Positions 4,789 through 5,400 of a stretch of DNA of 5,400 nucleotides are shown piece by piece. This DNA is from JBFHRB01 sp041591915 (GTDB lineage: Bacteria > Actinomycetota > Nitriliruptoria > Nitriliruptorales > Nitriliruptoraceae): positions 1 to 5,400 of the forward strand of contig JBFHRB010000225.1 of NCBI GenBank assembly GCA_041591915.1. Reading direction: 5' to 3'. The translations under genes were made by a program, and so were the position numbers. Each line of letters starts with the position of its first letter. Within the stretch, counting starts at the first letter, position 1. The notes under the pieces were generated by a model that saw only the letters and a list, made by a program, of their open reading frames with translations, searched no databases and was not told the origin of the DNA.

Positions 4789-5400
4789 TCAGGCCTCCTC
4801 GACGTCGCGGGTCATGTTCCAGAACGACGGGCCGATCGGCGTCGTGAAGTCCCCGAGCGCGATGAGGAAGCCGGCGTCGTCCACGCCGATCGGCAGCATC
4901 GGGAGCGGCCGCCCGGCGGGACCGAACACGACCTCGCCCCCGCGTGCAACGTCGAAGGTCGACTGGTGGCAGGGGCAGAGCAGCTCCGCCTCCTTCGCGC
5001 GGTAGAGCCCGACGGGGCAGCCCGCGTGCGTGCACACCTTGCTGTAGACCACGATGTTGCCGTCGATGGGATCGGGTGATCCCGCGGGCAGGTCGATGAG
5101 GTCGCGGCGGACCCCGATGAGCAGCGCCTGCGAGTCCGCGGCCTGCAGCGGCTCGACGCCCTCCGGGAAGACGGTCACGACCTGGTCCTCGCCGATCTGC
5201 TCGGGGCGCAGCGGCTCGCCGTCGACCGTAACGAGGCGCTTGCCCGCCGCCCAGCGGGTCCGGAACAGGTCGTTGCTCGGGCCGGGGCCGAGGGATGCGA
5301 GCGGCAGGAGCAGCGCGATCCCCAGCGAGACCGACGCCCCGGCCAGGAGGCGGAACAGGAACCGGCGGCGCGGCATCTCGGCGTCCCCGAGCCCCTCCTC
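4789..5400 (-). CDS. qcrA: Rieske iron-sulfur subunit of the menaquinol:cytochrome c reductase (may be 5'-partial)
   Basis: This protein passes electrons from menaquinol at the Qo site of QcrB to the cytochrome c subunit. Numbering from the ATG at 5376, the cluster motifs are C115-T-H117-A-G-C120 and C134-P-C136-H137. C115, C134, H117 and H137 bind the [2Fe-2S] cluster, and C120/C136 form the disulfide. The N-terminus has an arginine-rich, Tat-like start (RRRFLFRLLAG) and one hydrophobic segment (about 10-29), which would anchor the soluble head outside the membrane. The ATG at 5376 has GGGGA 7 nt upstream and gives 195 residues. However, the frame stays open to the window edge, and actinobacterial QcrA proteins usually carry two more N-terminal helices ahead of such a Tat-dependent one. 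The true start is therefore probably beyond 5400. qcrB follows after one base, and qcrC is expected further upstream, outside the window. Confidence 0.92.
   Translation of the reverse strand, partial: EEGLGDAEMPRRRFLFRLLAGASVSLGIALLLPLASLGPGPSNDLFRTRWAAGKRLVTVDGEPLRPEQIGEDQVVTVFPEGVEPLQAADSQALLIGVRRDLIDLPAGSPDPIDGNIVVYSKVCTHAGCPVGLYRAKEAELLCPCHQSTFDVARGGEVVFGPAGRPLPMLPIGVDDAGFLIALGDFTTPIGPSFWNMTRDVEEA
4794..4800 (-). promoter_or_regulatory. Strong Shine-Dalgarno site of qcrB inside the end of qcrA
   Basis: GAGGAGG on the minus strand ends 6 nt before the GTG at 4787 and is part of the last codons of qcrA. It fixes the GTG start of qcrB and fits balanced production of the two subunits. Confidence 0.75.

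Noticed and set aside
3711..4847. Plus-strand open frame of 378 codons opposite qcrB
   Set aside because: Highly charged Glu/Arg/Gln-rich shadow of a clearly recognisable cytochrome b.

Overview
The window looks like the chromosome of a high-GC actinobacterium (Actinomycetota). Codon third positions are overwhelmingly G or C, GTG and TTG starts are used, and the cytochrome b carries the actinobacterial-style PDWY motif next to a CTHAGC/CPCH Rieske protein. The exact class cannot be fixed from the sequence. A deep-branching group such as Nitriliruptoria, Acidimicrobiia or Thermoleophilia is plausible, but that is inference.

Layout. Two plus-strand genes, at 74-466 (stand-alone tandem ACT-domain protein) and 470-1045 (peroxiredoxin-like protein with a CLPC centre), lie 3 nt apart and form a probable operon. 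A perfect 19-bp hairpin at 1059-1100 closes them and probably also serves the converging minus-strand gene. From there to the right edge everything is on the minus strand. Reading in the direction of transcription, these are the Rieske protein qcrA (reaching the right edge), cytochrome b qcrB (1 nt later), a small four-helix membrane protein (45 nt after qcrB), a cytoplasmic DsbA-fold protein with a single cysteine, and a secreted protein that I place in the DUF5995 family. A bulged hairpin at 2202-2241 follows the DsbA-like gene. An AT-richer stretch with repeated CCGATAG-like half sites (2149-2172) precedes the DUF5995 gene and probably holds its promoter or operator.

How the genes fit together. 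qcrA and qcrB encode two of the three core subunits of the menaquinol:cytochrome c oxidoreductase (complex III); the cytochrome c subunit qcrC is expected just past the right edge. The small membrane protein directly behind qcrB is a candidate accessory subunit or assembly partner. The ACT, redoxin and DsbA-like genes point to amino-acid sensing and thiol redox chemistry, but no shared pathway can be shown.

No transposon, phage, CRISPR array, tRNA or rRNA was seen. This is mostly ordinary core chromosome. The least-explained items are the small qcrB-linked membrane protein, the single-cysteine DsbA-like protein and the secreted DUF5995-type protein.
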